A DNA stretch of 64,000 bases from Microbulbifer aggregans (GTDB lineage Bacteria; Pseudomonadota; Gammaproteobacteria; Pseudomonadales; Cellvibrionaceae), in the NCBI RefSeq assembly GCF_001750105.1, contig NZ_CP014143.1, positions 2,635,501 to 2,699,500 on the forward strand. Direction: 5' to 3'. Of this stretch, positions 25,578-35,226 are shown in pieces. Positions within the stretch are counted from its first letter, which is position 1. Every line of letters begins with the position of its first letter. A model generated the notes under the pieces. That model worked only from the letters and a program-made list of their open reading frames with translations, made no database searches and was not told the DNA's origin. The translations under genes were made by a program, and so were the position numbers.

Positions 25578-26072
25578 ATGAACGATTCCCTCGATAAGCC
25601 ACCGCCAACGGAGCCGACGCCGCTATTCGATGCGCTGGCCTATGCCGGAATATTGCCCTTTGTGTTGGGCATCTGGCTGCAGTGGAGGGGGGGCGATCTC
25701 CTTGGAGTCGAGGGCCATTTTCTCTTTGCTGCTTACAGTGCCTGTATCCTGAGCTTTCTCGGCGGTATCTGGTGGGGCGGTGCGCTTAACGGTCCAAATC
25801 ACCCGCGCCGCCTGTCTCTCACTCTGCAGAGCAACGGTGTAGCCCTGCTGGCCTGGCTGGGCCTGCTGCTGTCGTCGACGCTGTGGGGGTTCGTTTTGCT
25901 GGCGCTCGGGTTTGCCTATGTGCGCTGGGAAGAGGCGCGGCTCAATCCCAATGCCCGCCGGCTGCGTAACTACTTCCGCACGCGCAGCCGCGTCAGTTAC
26001 TTGGTGATCCTGTGTCACCTGGTGATGGTGTTGCTGTTGTTATGGCGCGGAGGAGTCAATCAGGCTACCTAG
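25578..26072 (+). CDS. DUF3429 family inner-membrane protein
   Basis: A 164-residue protein with about five membrane helices, including LAYAGILPFVLGIWLQW, FLFAAYSACILSFLGGIWWG and the C-terminal YLVILCHLVMVLLLLW. The LSFLGGIWWG motif is typical of DUF3429. Function is unknown. Start ATG 25578 lies directly after the divergent DUF3081 gene's leader, so the two share a short promoter region. Confidence 0.82.
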   Translation: MNDSLDKPPPTEPTPLFDALAYAGILPFVLGIWLQWRGGDLLGVEGHFLFAAYSACILSFLGGIWWGGALNGPNHPRRLSLTLQSNGVALLAWLGLLLSSTLWGFVLLALGFAYVRWEEARLNPNARRLRNYFRTRSRVSYLVILCHLVMVLLLLWRGGVNQAT

Positions 26073-26119
26073 GTATATCGGACGGTCGATATAGAGTAGG
26101 AATGAGGAAAGGAGAATCC

Positions 26120-26752
26120 ATGAGCGAGAGTATCCCGGCCGGAGCCCGCGGCCAGCTGTTCACCGAGGCCCGCACCCATAGCCATTGGCAGGACAAGCCG
26201 GTCGGTGACGAGACGCTGAAGCAACTCTACGACCTGATGCGGATGGCGCCGACCAGTGCCAACTGTTGCCCGGTCCGCATTCTGTTTCTGCGCAGCAAGG
26301 AGGCCAAGGAGCGTCTGCGCCCGGCCCTGAATGAGGGCAATATCGATAAAACCATGGCCGCGCCGGTGACGGCGATCATCGCTCACGACATGAAGTTCTA
26401 CGAATACCTGCCCAGGCTGTTTCCCCATGCCCCGGCCAAGGACTGGTACAAGGATGATGCGGAACTGGCGGCGGCGACTGCGTTTCGCAACGGCTCGTTG
26501 CAGGGGGGCTATTTCATTCTGGCTGCGCGTGCGGTGGGGCTGGATTGTGGACCCATGTCCGGGTTCGATAACGACATGGTGGACAGAGAGTTCTTTGGTC
26601 AGGACAGTGATCGGGCCGCTTTCCAGCAGGAGCACTGCACCAGTGGTCATATCAAGTCGAACTTCCTCTGCAACCTGGGTTACGGCAAGCCGGAGATGCT
26701 TCACCCGCGCAGTCCGCGGTTCGAATTCGATGAGGTGTGCAAGGTGATCTGA
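26120..26752 (+). CDS. RutE/HadB-like nitroreductase (putative malonic semialdehyde reductase)
   Basis: FMN-dependent nitroreductase-fold oxidoreductase of about 210 residues. The segment MRMAPTSANCCPVRILFL forms the FMN-binding start, and the RutE subgroup features NIDKTMAAPVTAII, FRNGSLQGGYFILAARA and GLDCGPMSGFDN are visible. RutE reduces malonic semialdehyde to 3-hydroxypropionate in uracil breakdown, but no other rut genes are near, so the physiological substrate is open. ATG 26120 has an ideal AGGAG site. Confidence 0.85.
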   Translation: MSESIPAGARGQLFTEARTHSHWQDKPVGDETLKQLYDLMRMAPTSANCCPVRILFLRSKEAKERLRPALNEGNIDKTMAAPVTAIIAHDMKFYEYLPRLFPHAPAKDWYKDDAELAAATAFRNGSLQGGYFILAARAVGLDCGPMSGFDNDMVDREFFGQDSDRAAFQQEHCTSGHIKSNFLCNLGYGKPEMLHPRSPRFEFDEVCKVI

Positions 26753-26829
26753 ACTGCGCGCGAATGTGTCCCCAGCCATTAACGTTTGCGGGCTGGGTGA
26801 CGGCATCCGAGGGCAACCGTTAAATCCGC

Positions 26830-27987
26830 TCAGGTGCCGGCTATGGCGGAGGAGAGGGTCGACTGCCCTTCCAGTGTGTCGACCGCAGTTACCACGGAGT
26901 AGGGAGTCAGTTCCCGCAGGATTTCGTCCATGCCCAGCAACTGCCAGCAGATGGCTGCCCCCGCGGCCGGTCCTTCGCCCCGCAGGATTTTCCTGGCCAG
27001 TGCTGCTGCGGGGGCGGCGGGAATCCAGGGCCCGTCGCCATCAAGGCCCAGTATTTGCCACCGGCGCGTCAGTGCCAGGCCGGCGTGATTCTCCCCTTGA
27101 ATTCGAATCTGCATCCCGCCGTGGGGGGAGCCCCCGGGCCAGCGGGCAGCGAGCTTGTGGCCGAGCGATGCGAACCAGGATTCCGTAGCCGGGAGGCGCA
27201 GCCGCGCCAGGTGGGCGCAGGCGGCCAACCCAAGTTGCAGGGTCCTTGGCTGCACACCGGTACCAAAGCGCATATCTGACAGGCTCGTTTGCGCCCGCGG
27301 CCACAGTTCCAGATCGGGCACCTCGAAGTCACAGACCCAGCGCTCGCCGATGGGGTGTGCCAGTTGTACCCGTCGCAGGCGGTTGCCAGCGAACGTTTCC
27401 CGCCACTGGCCGCGGCGGAGGACCGGAAAGCTCTCGCCAAGGGATTCGAAGCCCGCGCGCACCATGGCCAGGCCACGCTCGATGCGGTGTCCGGGTGCAA
27501 TCTCGATGCGGGCGCTGTCAATGCGGCCAAAGTCGTGTGAGAGAAGTGCCAGGGCGGCCGAGCTGAGTGCGGGCAGGGTGCTGGCGCCGGACACCAGGGG
27601 CACGCCGGCAGCTTCCGCCGCTGGCGAGAGCCTTGGAAAATCGCAGACGAACCGGCGGCCGTCGGCAATATCGATATAGGGGGTGTGGGCCTCAATACAG
27701 GCCTGGGCGACCCGGTAGTCCTGGCGCTGGAAGGGGCCGGCACAGTGGATCAGCAGGTCCAGGTGCAGGGCTTTGAGCTGCGCCGCCAGATTGATGGAGT
27801 CCCGCTCCAGGCGCAGGCCCTCGGCTAAATTGGGCAGTTTCGCAGCGAGGAGGTCGGCGCGAAACTTATCGCGCCCGGCGATGATCAGCTGGATATCCGG
27901 CTCATTGGAGAGCAGTTGCGCGATCCGGGAGCCAAAGCTGCCGTAACCACCCAGAATGAGGACCCGTTTTTTGTAGTTCCTGACCAT
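26830..27987 (-). CDS. Saccharopine dehydrogenase-like NAD(P)-binding protein
   Basis: A 385-residue protein whose N terminus is a Rossmann fold of the saccharopine dehydrogenase type: VLILGGYGSFGSRIAQLL with a glycine-rich dinucleotide loop, followed by IIAGRD and LIHCAGPFQRQDYRVAQAC. The C-terminal half is less conserved. It is not a lysine-pathway enzyme by context. Members of this broad family act on varied substrates; the real reaction cannot be named here. Start is ATG 27987. Confidence 0.78.
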   Translation of the reverse strand: MVRNYKKRVLILGGYGSFGSRIAQLLSNEPDIQLIIAGRDKFRADLLAAKLPNLAEGLRLERDSINLAAQLKALHLDLLIHCAGPFQRQDYRVAQACIEAHTPYIDIADGRRFVCDFPRLSPAAEAAGVPLVSGASTLPALSSAALALLSHDFGRIDSARIEIAPGHRIERGLAMVRAGFESLGESFPVLRRGQWRETFAGNRLRRVQLAHPIGERWVCDFEVPDLELWPRAQTSLSDMRFGTGVQPRTLQLGLAACAHLARLRLPATESWFASLGHKLAARWPGGSPHGGMQIRIQGENHAGLALTRRWQILGLDGDGPWIPAAPAAALARKILRGEGPAAGAAICWQLLGMDEILRELTPYSVVTAVDTLEGQSTLSSAIAGT

Positions 27988-28035
27988 GCCCCGCTGCTCC
28001 CGTCTCTGCGGCTGATTCCCTGCAGGCCGAGAATA

Positions 28036-28764
28036 TCAGGAAGTGATGGGCCAGTGGATCAGTTCGAGGGTTTTGTCGTCGGCGCGGATACACCAGCCGT
28101 CTTTACCCCAGTCGCCAAGGACGATGCGCTCTGCGTTCTCGCCATCGACGGTGAGTGTGTGGCGGGCGGGGCGGTGGGTGTGGCCGTGGATGAGGGTGTG
28201 TACGCCGTGATTGCGCATGGCTTTTTCCACCTCTTCCGGCGTCACGTCCATGATGTCTTCGGCCTTGCGGCTATTCATGGACTTGGAAACAGCGCGGATC
28301 TGCGCGGCGATCTGGCGACGCTCGTCCAGTGGTTTTGCCAGCAGGGCCGCCTGCCATTGCGGGTCACGGGCCTGTTGGCGAAAAGCCATGTACTCGGTGT
28401 CCCGGGTGCAGAGGCTGTCGCCATGCATCAGCAGCACCTTGCGGCCACCGAGATTGACCAGGCTTGGGTCCTGCAGCAACACCGCCCCGGCGCGGTGGGC
28501 GAAGTCTTCCCCGAGGAGGAAATCCCGGTTGCCGTGCATCAGGTACAGTTCGGCACCGGTGCCGCTGTAGCGGCTCAGTTCTTCCGCCACTTCCCGGGCG
28601 AAAGGGGAGTCATCATCATCGCCGACCCATACCTCGAAGAAATCACCGAGGATATACAGGGCCTCGGCGCCCGCGGCTCTGGTACGCAGGAATTCATAGA
28701 AAGCCGCCGTAATGGCCGGGCGGCTCTCGTCCAGGTGCAGGTCGGAGATGATGTAGGCAGTCAA
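28036..28764 (-). CDS. lpxH: UDP-2,3-diacylglucosamine diphosphatase
   Basis: Peripheral inner-membrane enzyme of lipid A synthesis that hydrolyses UDP-2,3-diacylglucosamine to lipid X and UMP. The 242 residues match the family. All calcineurin-type metallophosphatase motifs are present: SDLHLDE, GDFFEVWVGDDD, GNRDFL, HGDSLC and HGHTHRP. Start is probably TTG 28764 with an AAGG site seven bases before. It follows ppiB by nine bases on the same strand, an arrangement common in gammaproteobacteria. Confidence 0.95.
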   Translation of the reverse strand: MTAYIISDLHLDESRPAITAAFYEFLRTRAAGAEALYILGDFFEVWVGDDDDSPFAREVAEELSRYSGTGAELYLMHGNRDFLLGEDFAHRAGAVLLQDPSLVNLGGRKVLLMHGDSLCTRDTEYMAFRQQARDPQWQAALLAKPLDERRQIAAQIRAVSKSMNSRKAEDIMDVTPEEVEKAMRNHGVHTLIHGHTHRPARHTLTVDGENAERIVLGDWGKDGWCIRADDKTLELIHWPITS

Positions 28765-28773
28765 AACCGGGCC

Positions 28774-29283
28774 TTACTTGTCCGCGTAGGCGTCGGAGAT
28801 GGTCACGCCAGTGATCTCGATAGTCTCCAGCGGCACGTCCTGGTGGAAGCCCTTGCTGCCGGTTTTGACGCTCTTGATCTTGTTGACCACGTCCATGCCG
28901 TCGACCACTTTGCCGAATACGCAGTAACCCCAGCCCTGTGCATCTTTGCTGCGGAAGTTGAGGAAGTCGTTGTCCTTCACGTTGATGAAGAACTGGGAGC
29001 TGGCGGAGTGCGGATCCATGGTGCGGGCCATGGCCAGAGTGCCGGTGTCGTTCTTGAGGCCATTGTCGGCTTCGTTCTCGATCGGCTCGCGGGAGGCTTT
29101 CTGCTCCATTTCCGGCGTCATGCCACCGCCCTGGACCATGAAGTTGTCGATCACCCGGTGGAAGATGGTGCCGGTGTAGAAGTCGTCACGGCAGTACTGC
29201 AGGAAGTTGGCTGCAGTCTTCGGAGCCTTGTCAAAATCGAGTTCGATGGCGATGTCGCCGTGGGTGGTGTGCAGGGTGATCAT
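28774..29283 (-). CDS. ppiB: Peptidyl-prolyl cis-trans isomerase B (cyclophilin)
   Basis: Cytoplasmic cyclophilin of 169 residues that speeds proline isomerisation. The family core is clear: [14 protein letters not shown] with the catalytic Arg, then [20 protein letters not shown] and [14 protein letters not shown]. No signal peptide, so it is the PpiB (cytoplasmic) form and not PpiA. ATG 29283 has AGGACG upstream. It is the first gene of the ppiB-lpxH pair. Confidence 0.95.
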   Translation of the reverse strand: MITLHTTHGDIAIELDFDKAPKTAANFLQYCRDDFYTGTIFHRVIDNFMVQGGGMTPEMEQKASREPIENEADNGLKNDTGTLAMARTMDPHSASSQFFINVKDNDFLNFRSKDAQGWGYCVFGKVVDGMDVVNKIKSVKTGSKGFHQDVPLETIEITGVTISDAYADK

Positions 29284-29525
29284 AAAACGTCCTAAAGGTT
29301 CAACTCGGCGCGCATCATACCTTGTCGCCCGGTGGGATCAAAAAAATCGGACCTATCACAACGACAGTTGTTCAAAAAATGTGCGGCGCTGATTTCTGGT
29401 GCGATCATCAGTCTGTCAACCGGTGTTCTGTGGCGCAACTGCGCTATAATCCGCCGCTTAACCAGACCCACGGGATGGCAGGAAAGACCTCCCATTCCTC
29501 GCCGCAGCTGTATGTAGAGAATCTT

Positions 29526-31199
29526 ATGACATCCGAGAGCAAACCCGCTCACTTTCTGCAGAACATCATTCGCGAAGATCTGGCCGAGGGCCGGGTGTCC
29601 CAGGTGGTGACCCGCTTCCCGCCGGAGCCAAACGGCTACCTGCACATCGGTCACGCCAAGTCTATTTGCCTGAACTTTGGCCTTGCCCAGGAGTTTGGTG
29701 GTAGCTGTAACCTGCGCTTTGACGACACCAACCCCGCCAAAGAAGAAGAGGAATATGTGGCCTCCATCAAGCGGGACGTCTCCTGGCTGGGTTTCGAGTG
29801 GGCCGACGGCGCCAAGTACACCTCGGACTACTTCGATCAGCTCCACGAGTGGGCGCTTCACCTGATTCGCGAGGGCAAGGCCTATGTGTGCCACCTGAAC
29901 CCGGAGCAGGCCCGGGAGCACCGCGGCACGCTGACCGAGCCGGGCAAGAACAGTCCCTACCGCGACCGGTCTGTCGAAGAGAACCTGGCACTGTTCGAAC
30001 AGATGAAGAACGGTGAGATGGAAGAGGGCGAGTGCAGCCTGCGTGCCAAGATCGATATGGCGGCGCCGAACATCAATCTGCGCGACCCGGTGATCTACCG
30101 TATCAAGAAGATGGCCCACCACCAGACCGGTGATAAGTGGTGCGTCTACCCCAGCTACGACTTCGCCCACGGCCAGTCGGATGCCATCGAGGGGATCAGT
30201 CACTCCATCTGTACCCTGGAGTTCGAGGATCACAAGCCGCTCTACGACTGGTTTATCGAGCACCTGCCAGTGCCGGCCCGCCCGCGCCAGTACGAGTTTG
30301 CGCGCCTGAACCTGAACTACACCGTGGTTTCCAAGCGTAAACTGAAGCAGCTGGTGGACGAGAAGCATGTGGACGGCTGGGACGATCCGCGCATGCCGAC
30401 CCTTTCTGGCCTGCGTCGCCGCGGCGTGACTCCGACAGCGATCCGCAATTTCTGCGAGATGATCGGTGTTACTCGCTCCGACTCCGTGGTGGATGTGGGC
30501 ATGCTGGAATACTGCATCCGTGATGACCTGGACAAGAACGCGCCCCGGGCCATGTGCGTGATGGAGCCGCTTAAGGTGACCCTGACCAACTACCCGGAAG
30601 GGCAGAAAGAGATGCTGAGCGCACCGGGCCACCCGGTGCGGGAAGACCTACCTGCCCGCGAGCTGCCGTTTACCCGTACCGTGTACATCGAGAAAGAGGA
30701 CTTCCGCGAGGAGGCCAACAAGAAGTACAAGCGTCTGGTACTGGGCAAGAAAGTGCGCCTGCGCAACGCCTACGTGATTCAGGCGGAAGAAGTCGTGAAA
30801 AACGATGCCGGCGAAATCGTTGAAGTGCTTTGCTCTGTTGATCTGGATACCCTCGGTAAGGACCCGGCCGACGGTGTGAAGCCAAAGGGTGTTATCCACT
30901 GGGTGTCCGCCGATGACAACGTCGACTGCGAGGTGCGCCTGTACGATCGCCTGTTTGACGATGCCGCACCGGATGCCGGAGGCAAAAACTTCCTCGACCA
31001 TGTGAACCCGGAAAACCTGAAAGTGCTCACTGGCTGCAAGGCTGAAATTGGCCTCGCCAATGCCGAGCCGGAGCAGGGTTACCAGTTCGAACGGAACGGT
31101 TACTTCTGTCGTGACAACAAGTACGGCAGTGCGGAAAAGCCGGTCTTCAACCGCACTATCGGCCTGCGCGACTCCTGGGCCAAAGAGCAGAACAAGTAA
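29526..31199 (+). CDS. glnS: Glutaminyl-tRNA synthetase
   Basis: Class I synthetase charging tRNA-Gln; 557 residues, about the length of E. coli GlnS. The HIGH-type motif is in [14 protein letters not shown] and the KMSKS-equivalent is [10 protein letters not shown]. The [16 protein letters not shown] segment is typical of GlnRS. ATG 29526 ([10 protein letters not shown]) is chosen because the family starts here and the upstream frame has no homology. It is divergent from ppiB and followed by cysS on the same strand. Confidence 0.97.
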   Translation: MTSESKPAHFLQNIIREDLAEGRVSQVVTRFPPEPNGYLHIGHAKSICLNFGLAQEFGGSCNLRFDDTNPAKEEEEYVASIKRDVSWLGFEWADGAKYTSDYFDQLHEWALHLIREGKAYVCHLNPEQAREHRGTLTEPGKNSPYRDRSVEENLALFEQMKNGEMEEGECSLRAKIDMAAPNINLRDPVIYRIKKMAHHQTGDKWCVYPSYDFAHGQSDAIEGISHSICTLEFEDHKPLYDWFIEHLPVPARPRQYEFARLNLNYTVVSKRKLKQLVDEKHVDGWDDPRMPTLSGLRRRGVTPTAIRNFCEMIGVTRSDSVVDVGMLEYCIRDDLDKNAPRAMCVMEPLKVTLTNYPEGQKEMLSAPGHPVREDLPARELPFTRTVYIEKEDFREEANKKYKRLVLGKKVRLRNAYVIQAEEVVKNDAGEIVEVLCSVDLDTLGKDPADGVKPKGVIHWVSADDNVDCEVRLYDRLFDDAAPDAGGKNFLDHVNPENLKVLTGCKAEIGLANAEPEQGYQFERNGYFCRDNKYGSAEKPVFNRTIGLRDSWAKEQNK

Positions 31200-31209
31200 C
31201 TCAATTTTT

Positions 31210-31236
31210 CTCCGGATTCCGGCGTAGGCCGGAATC
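31210..31236 (+). other. Hairpin between glnS and cysS
   Basis: GGATTCCGGC and GCCGGAATC pair around a short GTAG loop, about ten bases after the glnS stop. There is no T-run, so it may be an RNA-stability or partial termination element within a glnS-cysS transcript. Confidence 0.45.
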
Positions 31237-31290
31237 TGGTTGATCGGGCCCGCGAGCCGGGCTGAAACGAAAGAAAGCGCGAAAGGATTT

Positions 31291-32667
31291 ATGGCTTTAC
31301 AGCTCCACAACACTTTCTCCGGACAGAAAGAACCCTTCAAGCCGCTGGTGGAAGACCGGGTGCGCATGTATGTGTGCGGCCCCACCGTCTACAACCGGGT
31401 GCATATCGGTAACGCGCGGCCAGCGGTGGTGTTCGACACCCTTTACCGCCTGCTGAAACGCAACTACAGCGACGTGGTGTACGCGCGTAACATCACCGAT
31501 ATCGACGACAAGATCATGAAGGCAGCCCGCGATCAGGGTGAGGATATCGGCACACTGTCTGCCCGTTTTTCCCAGGCCTACTTTGAGGATATGGCGGCGC
31601 TCAACAATCTGGAGCCCGACATCATTCCTTACGCCACCCAGCATCTGCCGGAAATGATCGCCATGATCGAGCAGTTGCTGGAGAGGGGGCATGCCTACGC
31701 GGCGGAGGGGCACGTGCTGTTCGCCGTGGATTCCATGCCCGACTACGGCAAGCTGTCCAAGCGGTCCCTGGATGACATGCTGGCCGGTGCCCGGGTGGAA
31801 GTGGCACCCTATAAGAAATACGCCGGTGACTTTGTGCTGTGGAAACCGTCCAAGGATGACGAGCCCGGCTGGGATAGCCCCTGGGGCCGTGGCCGTCCGG
31901 GCTGGCACCTGGAGTGCTCGGCCATGATCAAGAAGCACCTGGGAGAAACCATCGATATCCACGGTGGCGGTCGCGACCTGACCTTCCCGCACCATGAGAA
32001 CGAGCGGGCCCAGAGCTGCTGTGCCAATGGCTCCGATTTCGTGCGCTACTGGATGCACAATGGTTATGTGAATATCGACGGCGAGAAGATGTCCAAGTCC
32101 CTGGGTAACTTCCGCATGGTCAACGACCTGCTGCAGCAGTATCCGGGCGAGGTGCTGCGCTTTGCCCTGCTGAGCGCGCACTACCGTTCGGAGCTGAATT
32201 TCAGCGCGGACCTGCTGGACCAAGCCTGGCGCAGTCTCGATACCCTGTATGGTTTCCTTCGGGATGTAGAGGATGTCACTTCGGCAGAGTCCGACCTTGC
32301 TGGCAGTCCCTTCCTGGCGGCCCTGGAAGATGACCTGAATACGCCGGTTGCCATCAGCGAGCTGCACCAGATGGCGAAGGAGCTGAACCGAACCGATGAG
32401 TCGGACAAGCCCCAGCAGAAGGGCCTGTTGTTGGCGGCCGGGCAGATGCTTGGCATCCTGCAACAGGACCCGGAAGCCTGGTTCAAACAGGCTCGCGGTG
32501 GCGAAGAGTCCATCTCCGAGGAAGAGATCGAGGCGCTGATCGCCGAGCGTCAGCAGAGCAAGAAGGACAAGAACTACGCGCGCGCCGATGAGATCCGCGA
32601 AGAGTTGAAGGCCAAGGGTGTAGTGCTGGAAGACAGCCGCGAAGGTACCAAGTGGCGCAGGGAATAG
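31291..32667 (+). CDS. cysS: Cysteinyl-tRNA synthetase
   Basis: Class I synthetase, 458 residues. The zinc-site Cys is at residue 29 (YVCGPTVY), the HIGN motif at 38-41, further zinc ligands in LECSAM and HHENERAQS, and KMSKS at 266-270 ([11 protein letters not shown]). ATG 31291 has a GAAAGGA site and matches the usual N terminus MALQLHNT. It lies downstream of glnS on the same strand. Confidence 0.97.
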   Translation: MALQLHNTFSGQKEPFKPLVEDRVRMYVCGPTVYNRVHIGNARPAVVFDTLYRLLKRNYSDVVYARNITDIDDKIMKAARDQGEDIGTLSARFSQAYFEDMAALNNLEPDIIPYATQHLPEMIAMIEQLLERGHAYAAEGHVLFAVDSMPDYGKLSKRSLDDMLAGARVEVAPYKKYAGDFVLWKPSKDDEPGWDSPWGRGRPGWHLECSAMIKKHLGETIDIHGGGRDLTFPHHENERAQSCCANGSDFVRYWMHNGYVNIDGEKMSKSLGNFRMVNDLLQQYPGEVLRFALLSAHYRSELNFSADLLDQAWRSLDTLYGFLRDVEDVTSAESDLAGSPFLAALEDDLNTPVAISELHQMAKELNRTDESDKPQQKGLLLAAGQMLGILQQDPEAWFKQARGGEESISEEEIEALIAERQQSKKDKNYARADEIREELKAKGVVLEDSREGTKWRRE

Positions 32668-32745
32668 CCTGTTCCAGCTTGGGATCTGTCGATATCAATT
32701 GCCCAGAGAACAACAGAATAAATTGTATTAAAAATGGAAAGCAGC

Positions 32746-32934
32746 ATGAAAAAATTCCTGATCCTCGCCACTGCGATTTCTGCCCTGGTCGCTATGACCG
32801 GCTGTGAACCCAAGCGCGGTTCCGAAGCCTGGTGCAAGAAAATGGACGAAATGCCCAAGGGCAAGTGGACCCTGGAAGATGCCGGTGATTACACCAAGTA
32901 CTGTGTCCTGAACCAGAAGCCGGACGAAGAGTAA
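32746..32934 (+). CDS. DUF3012 small lipoprotein
   Basis: A 62-residue lipoprotein. MKKFLILATAISALVAMTGC is a signal peptide with lipobox MTGC, giving a mature protein of about 43 residues with two further Cys (SEAWCKKM and TKYCVLN) matching the DUF3012 family. ATG 32746 is preferred over ATG 32734 because it gives a standard signal. It ends 14 bases before the JetA-like gene, though a functional link is not implied by the family. Confidence 0.85.
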   Translation: MKKFLILATAISALVAMTGCEPKRGSEAWCKKMDEMPKGKWTLEDAGDYTKYCVLNQKPDEE

Positions 32935-32948
32935 GCGGAAGTCAGCGG

Positions 32949-34403
32949 TTGTTTTTCGCCGACCATTACCAGCATTTCTTCCGTCCCCTTACCGGTAAGT
33001 ATCGCGAACAGGTCGTAGAGTGCCTGCGGTTACTCTATGAGCGCCTGTATACCGCCAAGGCGGATTATGGCGAGTCCCTGGCGCGGGAGCAGATCCTCGA
33101 GATCTTCAGCGAGGCACTGACCCGTGCGCCGCAGCTGGATAGCGATGACGGACCGGAAGACGCCATCCGACCGAAGAGCCCTGGAGCCAAAGAGCACCGT
33201 TTCCGTAATCTGCGCGAGCAGGCGGTCTGGGTCCTCAACAGCCTGGTGGAGTTCGGCTGGCTGGAGAAACAGGTGGACAGTGCCACGCTGGTCGCTACCT
33301 ACCCGTTCAGCCGTCGTGGGCGCCTGTTCACCCAGCCCCTGGTAGAGGTGAACAGCACACGCGTGCGTACCCGCCACCGCAATACCCGCAATACCCTCAA
33401 TGCGCTGGAAGCATTCGCCAGCCGCGGTGAAATCCATGACCTGATCGATGCCTGGGAATATTCAGAGCGGATCGTCGCGGATTTCACGGACATGATTGCG
33501 GAGCTGGAGGAGCGCAAGCGGGAGCTGGTGCGTGAGGTGGAGGCGCAGCTGCTGGTGCAGCAGGCTACGGATGAGTTTTTCTCGTTCATGGAAAGCCGCT
33601 TCCAACCGGATCTGGCGATCCGTCTCTCAGCGGACAGTGTGGAAAAACACCGGGATGCCATTGGCCGGGTGATCGCACGTATCCGCCGCAAGGATAAAGC
33701 CCAGAAAGCGGAGTGGGAGCGCCGGCTGCGGCAACTGTTGCCGGAGCTGGTGGAAGAGGGGCGTTCACTGCTGTGGTGGATGCTGGACACCATCGAGGAC
33801 CGCATGCGTCGGGCCTGTGAAGTGAAGCTGCCCGCATTGCGTCACGCCCTGCACGGGTTCACCAAGCGTGCCGATATCATCATCCGCCAATTGAGTTACC
33901 TCCACAGCCAGTCGGAGGGCGCGTTCACCGATCTGTGCCAGCAGCTGGGCGAGAACCCCGAGCGCGATGAACTGCTGAGCCACCTCGGGCAGCAACTGGG
34001 CAGCTTCCAGCTGCGCCTGTTCGACCCCAGGCAGACTCAACTGTGGCAGCGTCAGCGGCGCCAGCCCGTCAATACCCGGGTGGAGGAAGAGCAGCCGCTG
34101 GGCGAGGATAATCGCCGCGAGATTCTCCTGCAGCAGATGCTGGACCAGGCATTCAATTTCAACTCCCGCGACCTGCGTGACTACTTGCAAAAAGCACTCG
34201 GCAGCGGCCGTCGCATCAACAGTCGTGAGCTGCCTCTGGACAATGCCCGCGACCTGCTTGCCATGAGTCATGCCCTTGAAGCGGCGGCGGTCAGTCAGGG
34301 TGGTGGTCCACGCGTTGCCGTGGAATTTACTGGCGAGACAGCCAGTAACGATTACTTTGACCAATTCGATGAATATTACCTTGAGCTGAAAGACAGTGAT
34401 TGA
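32949..34403 (+). CDS. JetA-like (MksF/MukF-type kleisin) subunit
   Basis: A 484-residue protein matching the Wadjet JetA family. An N-terminal winged-helix region (residues about 5-100) with FRNLREQAVWVLNSLVEFGWLEK is followed by the characteristic RVRTRHRNTRNTLNALEAFASRGEIHDL segment and a long helical coiled-coil middle rich in Glu, Arg and Leu. The C terminus would bind the JetC head as kleisin. Start TTG 32949 is uncertain because no strong ribosome-binding site is visible. The gene overlaps the JetB-like start by eight bases (GTGATTGA), so translation is coupled. Confidence 0.8.
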   Translation: MFFADHYQHFFRPLTGKYREQVVECLRLLYERLYTAKADYGESLAREQILEIFSEALTRAPQLDSDDGPEDAIRPKSPGAKEHRFRNLREQAVWVLNSLVEFGWLEKQVDSATLVATYPFSRRGRLFTQPLVEVNSTRVRTRHRNTRNTLNALEAFASRGEIHDLIDAWEYSERIVADFTDMIAELEERKRELVREVEAQLLVQQATDEFFSFMESRFQPDLAIRLSADSVEKHRDAIGRVIARIRRKDKAQKAEWERRLRQLLPELVEEGRSLLWWMLDTIEDRMRRACEVKLPALRHALHGFTKRADIIIRQLSYLHSQSEGAFTDLCQQLGENPERDELLSHLGQQLGSFQLRLFDPRQTQLWQRQRRQPVNTRVEEEQPLGEDNRREILLQQMLDQAFNFNSRDLRDYLQKALGSGRRINSRELPLDNARDLLAMSHALEAAAVSQGGGPRVAVEFTGETASNDYFDQFDEYYLELKDSD

Positions 34404-35226
34404 ACAGGCCTTGGAAGAAGCGCTGGCGCAGTGCCAGGTGACGCGCGGGGAATTCTCCGAGTTGCTGGTGCGCCTGATGGATTACGGCGTAATTTGCCGT
34501 GACGAGAGCCAGGTGGAGGCGACCCTCTACGACCGTTTCCAGCGCTGTGAGGCGCTGATACGCGAGTGGCTGGCGCCACTCGGTTTGCGCCTGCAGCACG
34601 ATAGCCGCTTCCAGTTCATCCGCCTGTATCCGCCGGGCGCCGAAGTGCCGGCGATGCCGGACCAGGAGGAGCCGCACCACGGCGGTTTCCGGGGTCGACT
34701 CTCCCAGCAGGAGGTGGCGGCCATCCTGGTGCTGCGGGTGGAGTACGACAAAGCCCTTCGCGAAGGGCAGGTGGATGATAGCGGTTGTGTGACCCTGTCC
34801 CTCGAAGCCCTGGAACTGGGCCTGCGTAACCTGCTGAAAATGTCCCTGCCGGACCGCCTGGCTGAACGGCGCAACCTGCTGAAAAAACTGCGACAGCTGC
34901 GCCTGGTGCAGTTTGCCGGTGAAGAGACGGAGACCCTGGCCGAGATCTGGCTGCGAGTGCGGCCGACCATTGCGCACTTCGTCAGCGAGAGTGTGCTGGA
35001 GCAGCTCCTGGAGGGAGATGTTTCCACATCGGAGGCGAATCCCGCACAGGATCAAGCACCTGCTGGCAGTGATGCCGGTAAGGAAGGCGAGGGCGCTGCC
35101 AGAGAAAATATCGAGCGAATCACGCCCGGGACCAATGAGCACAGCCTTTTTGCGGCTGATAGCGAAACCGGTGAATTGGCCGCAGAGCTGATCACTGAAG
35201 AGGGGGAGGCCGACGGTGTTTCTTAA
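34396..35226 (+). CDS. JetB-like (MksE/MukE-type, DUF4194) subunit
   Basis: A 276-residue protein in the JetB position. Residues about 10-200 look like the two winged-helix MukE/MksE-type domain: QEVAAILVLRVEYDKALREG and LKKLRQLRLVQFAGEETETLAEIWLRVRP are family-like. The last 70 residues are an acidic, low-complexity tail (Ala, Glu, Gly), which makes it longer than usual JetB proteins. GTG start within the end of jetA and an 11-base overlap with jetC show tight coupling. Confidence 0.75.
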   Translation: MIEQALEEALAQCQVTRGEFSELLVRLMDYGVICRDESQVEATLYDRFQRCEALIREWLAPLGLRLQHDSRFQFIRLYPPGAEVPAMPDQEEPHHGGFRGRLSQQEVAAILVLRVEYDKALREGQVDDSGCVTLSLEALELGLRNLLKMSLPDRLAERRNLLKKLRQLRLVQFAGEETETLAEIWLRVRPTIAHFVSESVLEQLLEGDVSTSEANPAQDQAPAGSDAGKEGEGAARENIERITPGTNEHSLFAADSETGELAAELITEEGEADGVS